Assembly (NCBI GenBank): GCA_000497835.1
Contig: KI547164.1
Coordinates: 872,093 to 936,092, forward strand
Direction of reading: 5' to 3'
Source: a gamma proteobacterium L18
GTDB taxonomy: Bacteria > Pseudomonadota > Gammaproteobacteria > Pseudomonadales > Pseudomonadaceae
Length of the DNA: 64,000 nucleotides
The stretch's first letter is position 1. Each line of letters opens with the position of its first letter. The position numbers and the translations under genes are program-made. Under the pieces are notes generated by a model. That model had not been told where the DNA came from. It searched no databases and saw only the letters and a list, made by a program, of their open reading frames with translations. This document shows positions 1-8,522 of this stretch, in pieces.

Positions 1-21
1 TTTTGGTACAACAGTGTCGAG

Positions 22-495
22 CTAGAGGCTTTCGTGCAGGCTGCCGCGCAGTTCCAGCAGTTCGACTTGCAGTTTTTTCAGGCGCTCTACCGAGCCCCCC
101 GTGGCCGCCAGGATGCAGCCCGGGATGGTCTTGGCCTTTTCCCGCAGCGCCCGCCCACGATCCGTCAACTCGACAATCACCACGCGCTCGTCTTCGCGGC
201 TGCGCGTGCGGCTGAGCAACCCCTCGGCCTCCAGGCGCTTGAGCAACGGGGTCAACGAGCCAGGATCGGTCAGCAATCGGGTGCTGATTTCGCCTACCGT
301 CAGACCGTCCTTTTCCCACAGCACCATCATGGTCAGGTACTGCGGGTAGGTGAGGTCCAGTGCCTGCAACAGAGGCTTGTAGACCTTGGTCATCAGCAGC
401 GAGGTGGAGTACAGGGCAAAGCACAATTGGCTGTCGAGCAGCAGATCGTCGCAATGGCCTTCGGCAGCGCTGGAAGTGGGGCGGTCGGCGTTCAT
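22..495 (-). CDS. ohrR: OhrR, organic-hydroperoxide-sensing MarR repressor
   Basis: A 157-residue MarR-family winged-helix regulator. The reactive cysteine of OhrR proteins is visible as Cys25 in DSQLCFALYS, and a second cysteine, Cys127, would make it a two-Cys sensor. The helix-turn-helix core (about residues 60-110) includes TDPGSLTPLLKRLEAEGL. The family represses the peroxiredoxin gene ohr and is released by organic peroxides; ohr itself is not in the window and probably lies just left of it. The start has the upstream sequence aaggatcagc before ATG. An imperfect inverted repeat (gaatttagc at 523-531, gctaattc at 553-560) in the promoter region is a weak operator candidate. Confidence 0.9.
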   Translation of the reverse strand: MNADRPTSSAAEGHCDDLLLDSQLCFALYSTSLLMTKVYKPLLQALDLTYPQYLTMMVLWEKDGLTVGEISTRLLTDPGSLTPLLKRLEAEGLLSRTRSREDERVVIVELTDRGRALREKAKTIPGCILAATGGSVERLKKLQVELLELRGSLHESL

Positions 496-625
496 GCTGA
501 TCCTTGATTCAATGAAGCGGGCGAATTTAGCGTCGAGGTGTTTAACGCGCCAGCTAATTCATCATGGCCGTAGGTGCGGCTTCTTGAAAGGTTTGAGCGC
601 AGCATGGCGCCCATAGTTCGTTAAA

Positions 626-1480
626 TTACAGCTTGAACCCGTCGGCGATGTGCTCGGCCAGGCATTCGGTGATCGGGTTTTGCGTGCTGTCGTTGCGCAG
701 CAGCATCACGCTGGCCATGGGCAACTGAGGCAAGCCCTCCGCTTCACCCAGAATGCGCATGTCCGGGGTGATGAGGCTTTGCAGTTGCGCGGTCACGGCC
801 AGGCCTGCGCTGACCACGGCCATGATTGCCGCAAGGCTTGGGCTGGTGTACGCCACGCGGTAAGCCTTTTGCCGGGCATCCAGGGCGTTGCAGGCCCAAA
901 TGCGGCAGAAACAGTCGGTGTTGAACATCGCCAGCGGCATGGGGTTCTGTTCATGGGGCGTGAAGCCCTGGGCCTGGGCCCAGACAAAACGCTCGTGGCG
1001 CAGCATTTGGCCGATCTCGTTGCCCGGCTCGCGGGTGACGATGGTCAGGTCCAGGTCCTGGCGCTGCATCAATTGTTTCGAGCTCTCGCAATGCACTTCC
1101 ACCTGCACCAGCGGGTAGGCCTGGGCAAACTGCGAGAGGATGCCGGGCAGGAAACGCATGGCGTAATCGTCCGGCGTGCCGATGCGCACGGTGCCGACCA
1201 TGTGTGGCTGGCGCAGGGTGGTGAACACCTCGCTGTGCAGCTTGAGGATGCGCCGCGCGTAGCCCAGCAGAATCTGGCCTTCGGCGGTCAGGCGTACCTG
1301 GCGGCCGTCGCGCTCGAACAGCTGGCGCTGAAGAATGTCATCTTCCAGCCGCTTCATCTGCATGCTGACGGCCGATTGGGTGCGATTGACCCGTTCACCG
1401 GCCTTGGTGAAGCCGCCTTCGTCGGCGATGGCCACGAACGTGCGCAACACCTCCGAGTCGATGCTCTGGTACTGGGACAT
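626..1480 (-). CDS. LysR-type regulator, LrhA/PecT-like
   Basis: A 284-residue LysR-type regulator starting at MSQYQSIDSEVL; the longer reading with 12 more residues has no family support. The N-terminal winged helix (about residues 8-65, with AGERVNRTQSAVSMQMKRLE) is followed by the effector domain, whose GTPDDYAMRFLPGIL stretch is typical of the LrhA/HexA/PecT branch. That branch often controls motility, attachment or virulence in other bacteria; the target here is unknown. It diverges from the DUF1127 gene with 94 bp between them, so it may regulate that gene. Confidence 0.85.
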   Translation of the reverse strand: MSQYQSIDSEVLRTFVAIADEGGFTKAGERVNRTQSAVSMQMKRLEDDILQRQLFERDGRQVRLTAEGQILLGYARRILKLHSEVFTTLRQPHMVGTVRIGTPDDYAMRFLPGILSQFAQAYPLVQVEVHCESSKQLMQRQDLDLTIVTREPGNEIGQMLRHERFVWAQAQGFTPHEQNPMPLAMFNTDCFCRIWACNALDARQKAYRVAYTSPSLAAIMAVVSAGLAVTAQLQSLITPDMRILGEAEGLPQLPMASVMLLRNDSTQNPITECLAEHIADGFKL

Positions 1481-1574
1481 TTCATCAATCTCCGAGATGT
1501 GAAGCATAAGAAACATTCGTTGGATTGATCATAGGCCTGGCGCGAGACTGAGTCATCCCCAACTGGAGGGTCGG

Positions 1575-1799
1575 ATGATGAAAGGTCAAAAAGGTTACGT
1601 GCTGGTGGTGCGGGTGCCGTTTCACGGTGTGTCGTTCAAAGGCTTGTGGCAGCGTGTGCGGCGCTGGCGGCAGTTGGCCTGGGAGCGGCGTCAGCTGGCG
1701 GCAATGAGTGACGACATGCTCAAGGACATCGGTATGTCGCGGGCCGATGTCAGTGGAGAGGTGGAGCGGCCATTCTGGGATGATCCGCTGAAGAAATGA
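1575..1799 (+). CDS. DUF1127 small arginine-rich protein
   Basis: A 74-residue protein whose C-terminal half (about residues 28-65) is a DUF1127/YjiS domain: WRQLAWERRQLAAMSDDMLKDIGMSRADV is spread over the conserved helix and the closing LKDIGMSR-type motif. Small DUF1127 proteins in other proteobacteria bind RNA or affect phosphate and carbon metabolism, but no function can be assigned here. A strong ribosome site (ggaggg) precedes the tandem ATG codons. It is divergent from the LysR gene. Confidence 0.8.
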   Translation: MMKGQKGYVLVVRVPFHGVSFKGLWQRVRRWRQLAWERRQLAAMSDDMLKDIGMSRADVSGEVERPFWDDPLKK

Positions 1800-1857
1800 A
1801 CGGTGGCGAGGCGCCAGCGCCGGGGCTAGTGTAGGGCAGGGTTACAAGGAGTCGTGC

Positions 1858-3054
1858 ATGCCCCAGTCACTGTCCCTTGCCCAGGCGCGGCGCCTTGCGC
1901 TGGCGGCTCAGGGTTTCGTCCCCCGGCCGCGGCGCACCGCCTTGGCCGCCGGGCATCTGTTGCAGATGGTGCAGCGCCTCGGGGTGCTGCAGATCGACTC
2001 GGTGAACGCCGTTGTGCGTTCCCATTACCTGCCGCTGTTTTCCCGCTTGGGCGACTACCCGAAGGCCATGCTCGATGACATGGCCTGGGGGCGCGGACGC
2101 CAGCGCAAACTGTTCGAATACTGGGGGCACGAGGCTTCGCTGTTGCCGCTTGAACTGTACCCGGCGATGGCCTGGCGCATGGCCAGGGCCGCACAGGGCA
2201 AGGGTATCTACAAAGAGCTGGCGCGCTTTGGGCAGGAGCAGAAGCCGGTGCTGGCACGGGTGTTGGATGCCGTGCGCGAACAGGGCGCGCTGGGCGCCGG
2301 CAGTTTGTCGACGCGTCAAGTGCGTGCCGGCCCCTGGTGGGACTGGAGCGCGGAAAAGCATGCGCTGGAATGGCTGTTCGCCGCCGGGCAGGTGACGGTG
2401 GCGGGGCGTCGTGGTTTTGAGCGGCTGTACGATTTGCCCGAACGGGTGATTCCGGCAGCTGTGCTGGCAAAGCCGGTGCTGAGTGCGGCGCAGGCCCAGC
2501 GCGATTTGCTGCTGCACGCCGCCATGGCCTTGGGCGTGGCCACCGAGAAAGACCTGCGCGATTACTTCCGGCTGGACCCCGGCGATGCCCGGGCTCGGTT
2601 GGCTGAGTTGGTGGAGGACCGGCAGTTGCAACCCTGCGAGGTCGAGGGTTGGTCGCAGCCGGCCTATACCTTGCGCCAGGTACGCATCCCCCGGCAGGTG
2701 ACGGCCAGCGCGCTACTTTCACCGTTCGATTCGCTGGTGTGGGAGCGCGATCGCACCGAGCGGTTGTTCGATTTTCGCTATCGGCTGGAGATTTATACGC
2801 CTGCGCACAAGCGAGTGTATGGGTATTACGTGCTGCCGTTTTTGCATAACGAGCGGATTGTGGCGCGGGTGGATGTGCGGGCCGCGCGGGCTACGGGGGA
2901 GTTGAGGGTAGTGGCGGTGCATGATGAGCAGGGCCGGCTGGATGAAGAAGCCCTGGTTGCCTTGGCTCAGCAGTTGCGGGCGATGGCGGGGTGGTTGGGG
3001 CTGGGGGCGGTGGTGTTGGAGTGCCGGCGTGTGCCTGGCTTTGGCATTGCGTAG
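1858..3054 (+). CDS. YcaQ/AlkX-like winged-helix DNA glycosylase (HTH_42)
   Basis: A 398-residue protein of the winged-helix HTH_42 family, which includes E. coli YcaQ (AlkX) and Streptomyces AlkZ. Those enzymes unhook DNA interstrand crosslinks and excise bulky alkylated bases. The YcaQ-type catalytic motif Q-phi-D is seen as Gln45-Ile46-Asp47 in LGVLQIDSVN. Length fits the family. It stands alone between DUF1127 and a convergent DAHP synthase gene, separated from the latter by a palindromic REP pair. The role in crosslink repair is inferred from the family. Confidence 0.8.
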   Translation: MPQSLSLAQARRLALAAQGFVPRPRRTALAAGHLLQMVQRLGVLQIDSVNAVVRSHYLPLFSRLGDYPKAMLDDMAWGRGRQRKLFEYWGHEASLLPLELYPAMAWRMARAAQGKGIYKELARFGQEQKPVLARVLDAVREQGALGAGSLSTRQVRAGPWWDWSAEKHALEWLFAAGQVTVAGRRGFERLYDLPERVIPAAVLAKPVLSAAQAQRDLLLHAAMALGVATEKDLRDYFRLDPGDARARLAELVEDRQLQPCEVEGWSQPAYTLRQVRIPRQVTASALLSPFDSLVWERDRTERLFDFRYRLEIYTPAHKRVYGYYVLPFLHNERIVARVDVRAARATGELRVVAVHDEQGRLDEEALVALAQQLRAMAGWLGLGAVVLECRRVPGFGIA

Positions 3055-3059
3055 CGCCC

Positions 3060-3132
3060 TTCCCGAGCTTCGCCCGGTCCCTCAGGGATAGGGCGCACGC
3101 CCCCCCATGTGGGACCGGGCGAAGCTCGGGAA
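3060..3132. repeat. REP palindrome pair, family C
   Basis: Two inverted copies of ttcccgagcttcgcccggtc / gaccgggcgaagctcgggaa flank a short loop. The same unit recurs at 8481-8507 (single) and 13010-13100 (pair). It sits between the convergent ends of the glycosylase and DAHP synthase genes, where it could also act as a bidirectional transcript end. Confidence 0.85.
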
Positions 3133-3147
3133 AGCCGCAACGCCAAT

Positions 3148-4494
3148 TCAGCGCCGAACTTGCTTCAACGTCTCGGCAATCATGAACGCCAGCTCAAGCG
3201 ACTGATCGGCATTCATCCGTGGGTCGCAATGGGTGTGGTATCGATCCGACAAGCCATCCTCGGTAATTGGCCGCGCCCCACCGATGCATTCGGTCACGTT
3301 CTGCCCGGTCATCTCGATGTGAATCCCGCCCGCGTAGCTGCCTTCGGCTTCGTGCACCTGGAAGAACTGCTTCACCTCACTGAGTATCTGGGCAAAGTCA
3401 CGAGTCTTGTAACCGCTGCTGGCCTTGATGGTGTTGCCATGCATCGGGTCCGAGCTCCACAGCACCTGCCGCCCTTCGGCCTGCACCGCGCGGATCAGCT
3501 GCGGCAGGTGATCGCCGACCTTGCCGGCGCCCATGCGCGCGATCAGGTTCAGGCGCCCAGGGTCGTTGTCCGGGTTAAGGGTGTCGATCAGGCGAATCAG
3601 GTCCTCGGGCTTCATGCTTGGGCCAACTTTCACGCCGATGGGGTTATGCACCCCGCGCAAAAACTCCACATGGGCGCCGTCCAGCTGGCGGGTGCGGTCG
3701 CCGATCCACAGCATGTGCGCCGAACAGTCGTAATAGTTGTTGGTCAGACTATCGCGGCGCACGAAGGCTTCTTCGTAGTTGAGCAGCAGCGCTTCGTGGG
3801 CGGTGAAGAAGCTGGTCTCGCGCAGTTGCGGAGAGCTGTCCATGCCGCAGGCGCGCATGAACGCCAGGGTTTCATCAATGCGGTCCGCCAACTGATGGTA
3901 TTTCTCGGACAGCGCCGAGTTGGCGATGAAGTCCAGGTTCCACTTGTGCACCTGATGCAGGTCGGCAAAGCCGCCCTGGGCGAAGGCCCGCAGCAGGTTC
4001 AGCGAAGCCGTTGACTGGTGGTAGGCCTGCAGCAGGCGGTCGGGATCCGGGGCGCGGCTTTTTTCGTCAAAACCGATGCCGTTGACGATGTCGCCACGGT
4101 AGGCGGGCAGGGTCACCCCATCCAGGGTTTCGTCGTTGCTGGAGCGCGGCTTGGCGAATTGCCCGGCCATGCGTCCCACCTTGACCACCGGGCAGCCAGC
4201 GGCGAAGGTCATGACAATGGCCATCTGCAGCAGCACCTTGAAGGTGTCGCGGATCTTGGCCGCGGAAAACTCGGCGAAGCTTTCGGCACAGTCGCCGCCT
4301 TGCAGCAGGAAGGCGCGGCCCTGGGTGACTTCGGCGAACTGGCGACGCAACTCGCGGGCCTCGCCGGCAAACACCAGCGGTGGATAACTGGCCAGGCTCT
4401 GTTCCACCCGGGCCAGGTGGTCGGCGTTGGGGTAGGCGGGTTGTTGCTGGATGGGCAGGGCCCGCCAGCTGTCGGGGCTCCAGGGGTGGTTCAT
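3148..4494 (-). CDS. Class II 3-deoxy-7-phosphoheptulonate synthase
   Basis: A 448-residue class II (plant-like) DAHP synthase, first step of the shikimate pathway, condensing phosphoenolpyruvate and erythrose-4-phosphate. Visible family signatures are [30 protein letters not shown], the metal and substrate motif [10 protein letters not shown], and [15 protein letters not shown] near the C-terminus. The start [11 protein letters not shown] is placed after an AT-rich leader; the 82-codon upstream extension runs into the inverted repeat and is rejected. It is the counterpart of P. aeruginosa PA2843 by synteny. Confidence 0.93.
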   Translation of the reverse strand: MNHPWSPDSWRALPIQQQPAYPNADHLARVEQSLASYPPLVFAGEARELRRQFAEVTQGRAFLLQGGDCAESFAEFSAAKIRDTFKVLLQMAIVMTFAAGCPVVKVGRMAGQFAKPRSSNDETLDGVTLPAYRGDIVNGIGFDEKSRAPDPDRLLQAYHQSTASLNLLRAFAQGGFADLHQVHKWNLDFIANSALSEKYHQLADRIDETLAFMRACGMDSSPQLRETSFFTAHEALLLNYEEAFVRRDSLTNNYYDCSAHMLWIGDRTRQLDGAHVEFLRGVHNPIGVKVGPSMKPEDLIRLIDTLNPDNDPGRLNLIARMGAGKVGDHLPQLIRAVQAEGRQVLWSSDPMHGNTIKASSGYKTRDFAQILSEVKQFFQVHEAEGSYAGGIHIEMTGQNVTECIGGARPITEDGLSDRYHTHCDPRMNADQSLELAFMIAETLKQVRR

Positions 4495-4554
4495 GACAGG
4501 CTCTTTTTTGTAGTTGTTGATGGGTGGGTTGATGGTATCAGGGTTGGGAATTGC

Positions 4555-4716
4555 GGTGGCTGGTTCCAGGGCAGAGCCCTGTCCTACACCGGTCGGCCCA
4601 TGAGTGTCAGGAAGGCAAAGCGGTCCGCCTTTGAATGCCAAGACGGCCCGTTTTGCCTTCCTGACACTACTGCCGCGACCGGTGTAGGACAGGGCTCTGC
4701 CCTGGAACCAGCCACC
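4555..4716. repeat. Large inverted repeat, family E
   Basis: A 162-bp element whose ends are near-perfect inverted arms of about 42 bp (ggttccagggcagagccctg reading in, matching cagggctctgccctggaacc reading out). The inner part also contains a second inverted pair around gtgtcaggaaggcaaa / ttttgccttcctgacac. A second copy of the family is at 40729-40912. It separates divergently transcribed genes. Confidence 0.9.
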
Positions 4717-4769
4717 ACAAAACCCAAATAAATGCGACAATCGCTTTTTTTCAGGCTTGATGAGCGCCC

Positions 4770-5549
4770 GTGGTGCAAGACAACGAACCCGAAGTACCCC
4801 GCGAGCGCGTTGAGCGTCTGCTGGCCGAAGTGCATGATCAGTTCGGCATGATCCGTGTGCTGGAAGTGGAGGATTACCGCTTCCTGGAATTTGGCGATGC
4901 CATCGAGCAGAGCTGTGTGTTCACCGCCGACCCCAGCTGGCTGGAGTACGACTATACGCGCGCCATGCTGATTGGCGCGCTGTGCCACGAGCAGCCCGAA
5001 AGCGCACTGTTCCTGGGCCTGGGGGCCGGCACGCTGACCCAGGCCTGCCTCAAGTTCCTGCCGCTGGAAGATGTAGAAGCCATCGAGCTGCGCCCGGATG
5101 TGCCGCGGCTGGCCATCGAGTACCTGGGCCTGGACGATGATCCGCGCCTCTATATACGTACCGGTGACGCCCTGGAGCTGCTGCCTACCGCCGAACCTGC
5201 GGACCTGATCTTCGTCGACCTTTATACCGATCACGGACCGGGCGTTGGCCACTTGGCCTGGCGCTTTCTGGAAGACTGCCAGAAACGCCTGAATCCGGGT
5301 GGCTGGCTGGTGATCAACCAGTGGGCGGGCGACGATGGCAAGCCGTTGGGCGCCGCCTTGCTGCGCGGGCTGTACCACCGTCATTACTGGGAGCTGCCCG
5401 TGACCGAGGGCAACGTTATCCTGATCATCCCGGCCGACCTGGACCAGCAATTGGATCTGGAAGCACTCAAGGCCCGCGCTGATGAACTGATGCCGCGCCT
5501 GGGGTATTCGCTGCAGGCGTTGATCGGGCAACTGCGCCCCGCTTCCTGA
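4770..5549 (+). CDS. Spermidine-synthase-like class I methyltransferase
   Basis: A 259-residue Rossmann-fold protein of the spermidine synthase / SAM-methyltransferase type. Motif I is [16 protein letters not shown] (about residues 77-92), followed by [10 protein letters not shown] and the acidic [12 protein letters not shown]. No full polyamine-binding signature was recognised, so the reaction is uncertain. The start is GTG (4770, or the next GTG codon at 4773); an ATG at 4760 is out of frame. It ends 1 bp before the convergent crotonase stop. Confidence 0.75.
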   Translation: MVQDNEPEVPRERVERLLAEVHDQFGMIRVLEVEDYRFLEFGDAIEQSCVFTADPSWLEYDYTRAMLIGALCHEQPESALFLGLGAGTLTQACLKFLPLEDVEAIELRPDVPRLAIEYLGLDDDPRLYIRTGDALELLPTAEPADLIFVDLYTDHGPGVGHLAWRFLEDCQKRLNPGGWLVINQWAGDDGKPLGAALLRGLYHRHYWELPVTEGNVILIIPADLDQQLDLEALKARADELMPRLGYSLQALIGQLRPAS

Positions 5550-5550
5550 A

Positions 5551-6342
5551 TCACTGGCCAGTGAAGTGCCCGGGGCGGCGCTCCTTCAGGGACGCCAGCC
5601 CCTCGCGGGCATCGTCGCTGGCGAACAGCCGCTGGGTATGCCCAGGCAGCGCGGCGACGCTGGCGGCTTCACCCTCCTGCACGGCCTGGCGGGCCGACGC
5701 CAGCGTGGCGGCAACGCCCAGCGGCGCCTGGGCAGCGATGCGTTCTGCCAAGTGGATGGCGTTGGGCAGCAGGTCCTCGCTGGCCATCACCTCTTGCACC
5801 AGGCCCAGCCGCAGGGCCTCATGGGCATCGAACTCGTCCCCCGTCAGCAGCCAGCGCATGGCGTTGCCCCAGCCTGCTGTCCGCGGCAGTCGCACGGTGG
5901 CGCCGCCGAACGGCAGTAGCCCCCGCTGTACTTCCATCTGCGCGAAGCGGGTGTTGCTGGCACACAGGTTGATGTCGGCAGCCAGCATCAGCTCGATGCC
6001 GACGGTTAGGCAGTAGCCTTGGGCGGCCACGATCAGTGGCTTGCTGAGGGTGGGGCCCAGGCCTACGCGCCACGGGTCCAGGCCCCCAGGTGGCAGTTGC
6101 CAGCCCTGGGCGAAGGTGGGGCCTACGGCCTCCAGGTCCAGGCCACCGGTGAAATGCTCGCCATGGCCGAACAACACCGCCACCCGGGCTCCCGGTTCGC
6201 GTTCGAATTCGCCATACGCCAGGCTCAATTGCTCGAGCAGGGACAGATCGAAGGCGTTGCGCTTGGCGCTGCGGTCCAGGCCGATCAGCATGACGGCGCC
6301 ACGCAATTCGCGGCTGACGTGGCCAGGGCAGGGTGGGCTCAT
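5551..6342 (-). CDS. Enoyl-CoA hydratase/isomerase family protein (crotonase)
   Basis: A 263-residue crotonase-fold protein starting at MSPPCPGHVSRELRG. The oxyanion-hole segments are GHGEHFTGGLDLEAV and the conserved helix region GYCLTVGIELMLAADINLCAS; the second acidic region reads MEVQRGLLPFGGATVRLP. The family hydrates or isomerises acyl-CoA thioesters, but the substrate cannot be read from the sequence. The 51-codon upstream extension overlaps the deaD promoter area and is not supported. Confidence 0.85.
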   Translation of the reverse strand: MSPPCPGHVSRELRGAVMLIGLDRSAKRNAFDLSLLEQLSLAYGEFEREPGARVAVLFGHGEHFTGGLDLEAVGPTFAQGWQLPPGGLDPWRVGLGPTLSKPLIVAAQGYCLTVGIELMLAADINLCASNTRFAQMEVQRGLLPFGGATVRLPRTAGWGNAMRWLLTGDEFDAHEALRLGLVQEVMASEDLLPNAIHLAERIAAQAPLGVAATLASARQAVQEGEAASVAALPGHTQRLFASDDAREGLASLKERRPGHFTGQ

Positions 6343-6507
6343 CTCGGCATCCTCGGGGGCAAAGGGTGAAACGATTAAGCCTGGGCGCCAGGCGCGCGGG
6401 TCAGTAGCAAAATAGACCTGTCGCCGAGGTTGCGCAAAGCCTGTGACAATCGTGGGTTCAACGGTCTGGAAACGATAAAAAACTCTCACGTGCACGCCGT
6501 TTTCAGG

Positions 6508-6513
6508 TATAGT
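6508..6513 (+). promoter_or_regulatory. Candidate deaD promoter -10 with GC-rich discriminator
   Basis: TATAGT is followed at once by gcgcgccgg. The -35 region (about 6485-6490, ctcacg) is poor. The discriminator resembles those of the tRNA and yceD promoters in this window. A start here would give a leader of about 215 nt before the helicase AUG. Confidence 0.5.
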
Positions 6514-6734
6514 GCGCGCCGGTCTTTAATCAGGCCGCGTTTAGGTAGCGCAATCCCCCGAAGACAACTTCGAATGCATGTCCGTTCCGCGGACTCTCCC
6601 TAACGATTCTTTTTTTTCATTCAATCGTTTTCGCAAATCCCCGCCGACAAAGCTGCCAGGGTGACTCTCGAGTCTTACAAGGCATGTGCAGCTTTGGAGC
6701 ATGGGTCTTTGCGGATGCACTTAGAGGCAGACCC
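6514..6734 (+). promoter_or_regulatory. deaD mRNA leader with start-codon hairpin
   Basis: No gene lies in this interval, which is the 5' leader region of the helicase. It holds small hairpins (gaag..cttc near 6560, gtccg..cggac near 6590), a run of eight T near 6609, and at the end a perfect 9-bp inverted repeat (catgggtct 6700-6708, agacccatg 6729-6737). That hairpin buries the AUG (6735) in the stem and puts the ribosome site gagg (6724-6727) in the 20-nt loop. It suggests post-transcriptional, perhaps temperature-linked, control. Confidence 0.6.
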
Positions 6735-8399
6735 ATGACCCAGGAAACCGGCGGCTTCGCCGCTCTCGGACTTAACCCGAATATTGTTGCAGCCGTCATC
6801 GCGACTGGCTACGAAGAGCCGTCGGCTATTCAGCAGCAATCGATCCCAATCATCCTGGAAGGTCATGACATGATCGGCCAGGCGCAGACTGGTACCGGTA
6901 AAACCGCTGCCTTCGCACTGCCGATTCTGAATCGCATCGACCCGAGCAAGCGCGAGCCGCAAGCCCTGATCCTGGCGCCAACCCGTGAGTTGGCGCTGCA
7001 AGTAGCCACTGCATTCGAAACCTATGCCAAGCAAATGCCTGGCGTAACCGTAGTGGCCGTGTACGGCGGTGCCCCGATGGGCCCGCAACTGAAAGCAATC
7101 CGCAACGGCGCGCAAATCGTCGTGGCAACCCCTGGCCGTCTGTGCGACCACCTGCGTCGCGACGAGAAAGTGCTGGCGACCGTGAACCACCTGGTTCTGG
7201 ACGAAGCCGACGAAATGCTCAAGCTGGGCTTCATGGACGACCTGGAAGTCATCTTCAAGGCCATGCCTGAGTCGCGTCAGACCGTACTGTTCTCGGCTAC
7301 CCTGCCGCAGTCCATCCGTGCGATCGCCGAGCGTCACCTGAAAGACCCGAAACACGTCAAGATCCAGAGCAAGACCCAGACCGTTACCGCGATCGAGCAG
7401 GCTCACCTGCTGGTTCACGCTGACCAGAAGACTTCCGCTGTCCTGCGTCTGCTGGAAGTGGAAGAGTTCGACGCTCTGATCGCGTTCGTGCGTACCAAGC
7501 AAGCCACCCTGGACCTGGCCAGCGCCCTGGAAGCCAAAGGCTACAAGGCTGCCGCCCTGAACGGCGACATTGCCCAGAACCAGCGTGAGCGCGTTATCGA
7601 CTCGCTGAAAGATGGCCGCCTGGACATCGTCGTCGCCACCGACGTCGCTGCCCGTGGTCTGGACGTACCGCGCATCACTCACGTGTTCAACGTTGACATG
7701 CCGTACGACCCGGAGTCCTACGTTCACCGTATCGGCCGTACTGGCCGTGCCGGTCGCGAAGGCCGCGCCCTGCTGCTGGTAACTCCGCGCGAGCGCCGCA
7801 TGCTGCAAGTGATCGAGCGTGTAACCGGTCAAAAGGTTGCCGAAGTTCGCCTGCCGAACGCCCAGGCCGTTCTTGATGCCCGCATCAAGAAGCTGACCAA
7901 CAGCCTGGCGCCGCTGGTTGGCGATGCAGAGGCCACCCACGGTGACCTGCTGGACCGTCTGACCGCCGACATCGGCTGCACCCCGCGTGCCCTGGCTGCA
8001 GCCCTGCTGCGCAAGGCCACCAACGGCCAGGCGCTGACCCTGGAAGCGGTAGAGCGCGAGCAGCCACTGGTTCCGACCAGCGCGCCGCGTGAGCGTACCA
8101 GCGGTGATCGTCCTGAGCGTGGTGATCGCGAGCGTCGCGCGCCAATGCCTCTGGGTGAAGGCCGTGCTCGCTGCCGTACCGCCCTGGGTGCTCGCGACGG
8201 TATCGCCGCGAAGAACCTGCTGGGTGCCATCCTCAACGAAGGCGGCCTGGCCCGCGAAGCGATCGGTCGTATCCAGGTACGTGACAGCTTCAGCCTGGTT
8301 GAACTGCCTGAGGAAGGTCTGGAAAAGCTGCTGGCCAAGCTCAAGGACACTCGCGTTGCCGGTAAGCAGCTGAAGCTGCGCCGTTATCGCGAAGACTGA
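6735..8399 (+). CDS. deaD: DEAD-box ATP-dependent RNA helicase DeaD/CsdA
   Basis: A 554-residue DEAD-box helicase acting in ribosome assembly, mRNA decay and cold adaptation. All core motifs are present in order: Q motif GYEEPSAIQQQSIP, Walker A AQTGTGKT (about 50-57), PTREL, TPGR, DEAD, SAT, the ATDVAARGLDVPR motif V and HRIGRTGRAGR motif VI. The C-terminus contains a charged linker rich in Arg/Glu and a DbpA/CsdA-type RNA-binding domain (about residues 480-550). The chosen start has gagg upstream; the 17-codon extension would run through the hairpin. A terminator follows. Confidence 0.95.
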   Translation: MTQETGGFAALGLNPNIVAAVIATGYEEPSAIQQQSIPIILEGHDMIGQAQTGTGKTAAFALPILNRIDPSKREPQALILAPTRELALQVATAFETYAKQMPGVTVVAVYGGAPMGPQLKAIRNGAQIVVATPGRLCDHLRRDEKVLATVNHLVLDEADEMLKLGFMDDLEVIFKAMPESRQTVLFSATLPQSIRAIAERHLKDPKHVKIQSKTQTVTAIEQAHLLVHADQKTSAVLRLLEVEEFDALIAFVRTKQATLDLASALEAKGYKAAALNGDIAQNQRERVIDSLKDGRLDIVVATDVAARGLDVPRITHVFNVDMPYDPESYVHRIGRTGRAGREGRALLLVTPRERRMLQVIERVTGQKVAEVRLPNAQAVLDARIKKLTNSLAPLVGDAEATHGDLLDRLTADIGCTPRALAAALLRKATNGQALTLEAVEREQPLVPTSAPRERTSGDRPERGDRERRAPMPLGEGRARCRTALGARDGIAAKNLLGAILNEGGLAREAIGRIQVRDSFSLVELPEEGLEKLLAKLKDTRVAGKQLKLRRYRED

Positions 8400-8425
8400 T
8401 CCTGCCTTGCGGCTGATCTGAAATA

Positions 8426-8457
8426 AAAAATCCCCGGCCTGTGCCGGGGATTTTTTT
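8426..8457 (+). terminator. Intrinsic terminator after deaD
   Basis: A GC-rich hairpin, tccccggcc / gtgccgggga, is flanked by A5 on the left and T7 on the right. It lies 27 bp after the helicase stop and could work in both directions. Confidence 0.9.
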
Positions 8458-8480
8458 GCCTTGGGATTTCCACAGATTCC

Positions 8481-8507
8481 CTGTGGGACGGGGCGAAGCT
8501 CGGGAAA
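8481..8507. repeat. Single REP unit, family C
   Basis: One arm of the family C palindrome (ctgtgggacggggcgaagct...) without an inverted partner, between the deaD terminator and the convergent dioxygenase gene. Confidence 0.7.
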
Positions 8508-8522
8508 AGAGCGGCGCAACAC

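Noticed and set aside
4018..5531. Long frames opposite the DAHP synthase (4018-4731 plus) and the methyltransferase (4584-5531 minus)
   Set aside because: They are shadows produced by high-GC codon bias; they cross the inverted repeat at 4555-4716 and show no family motifs.
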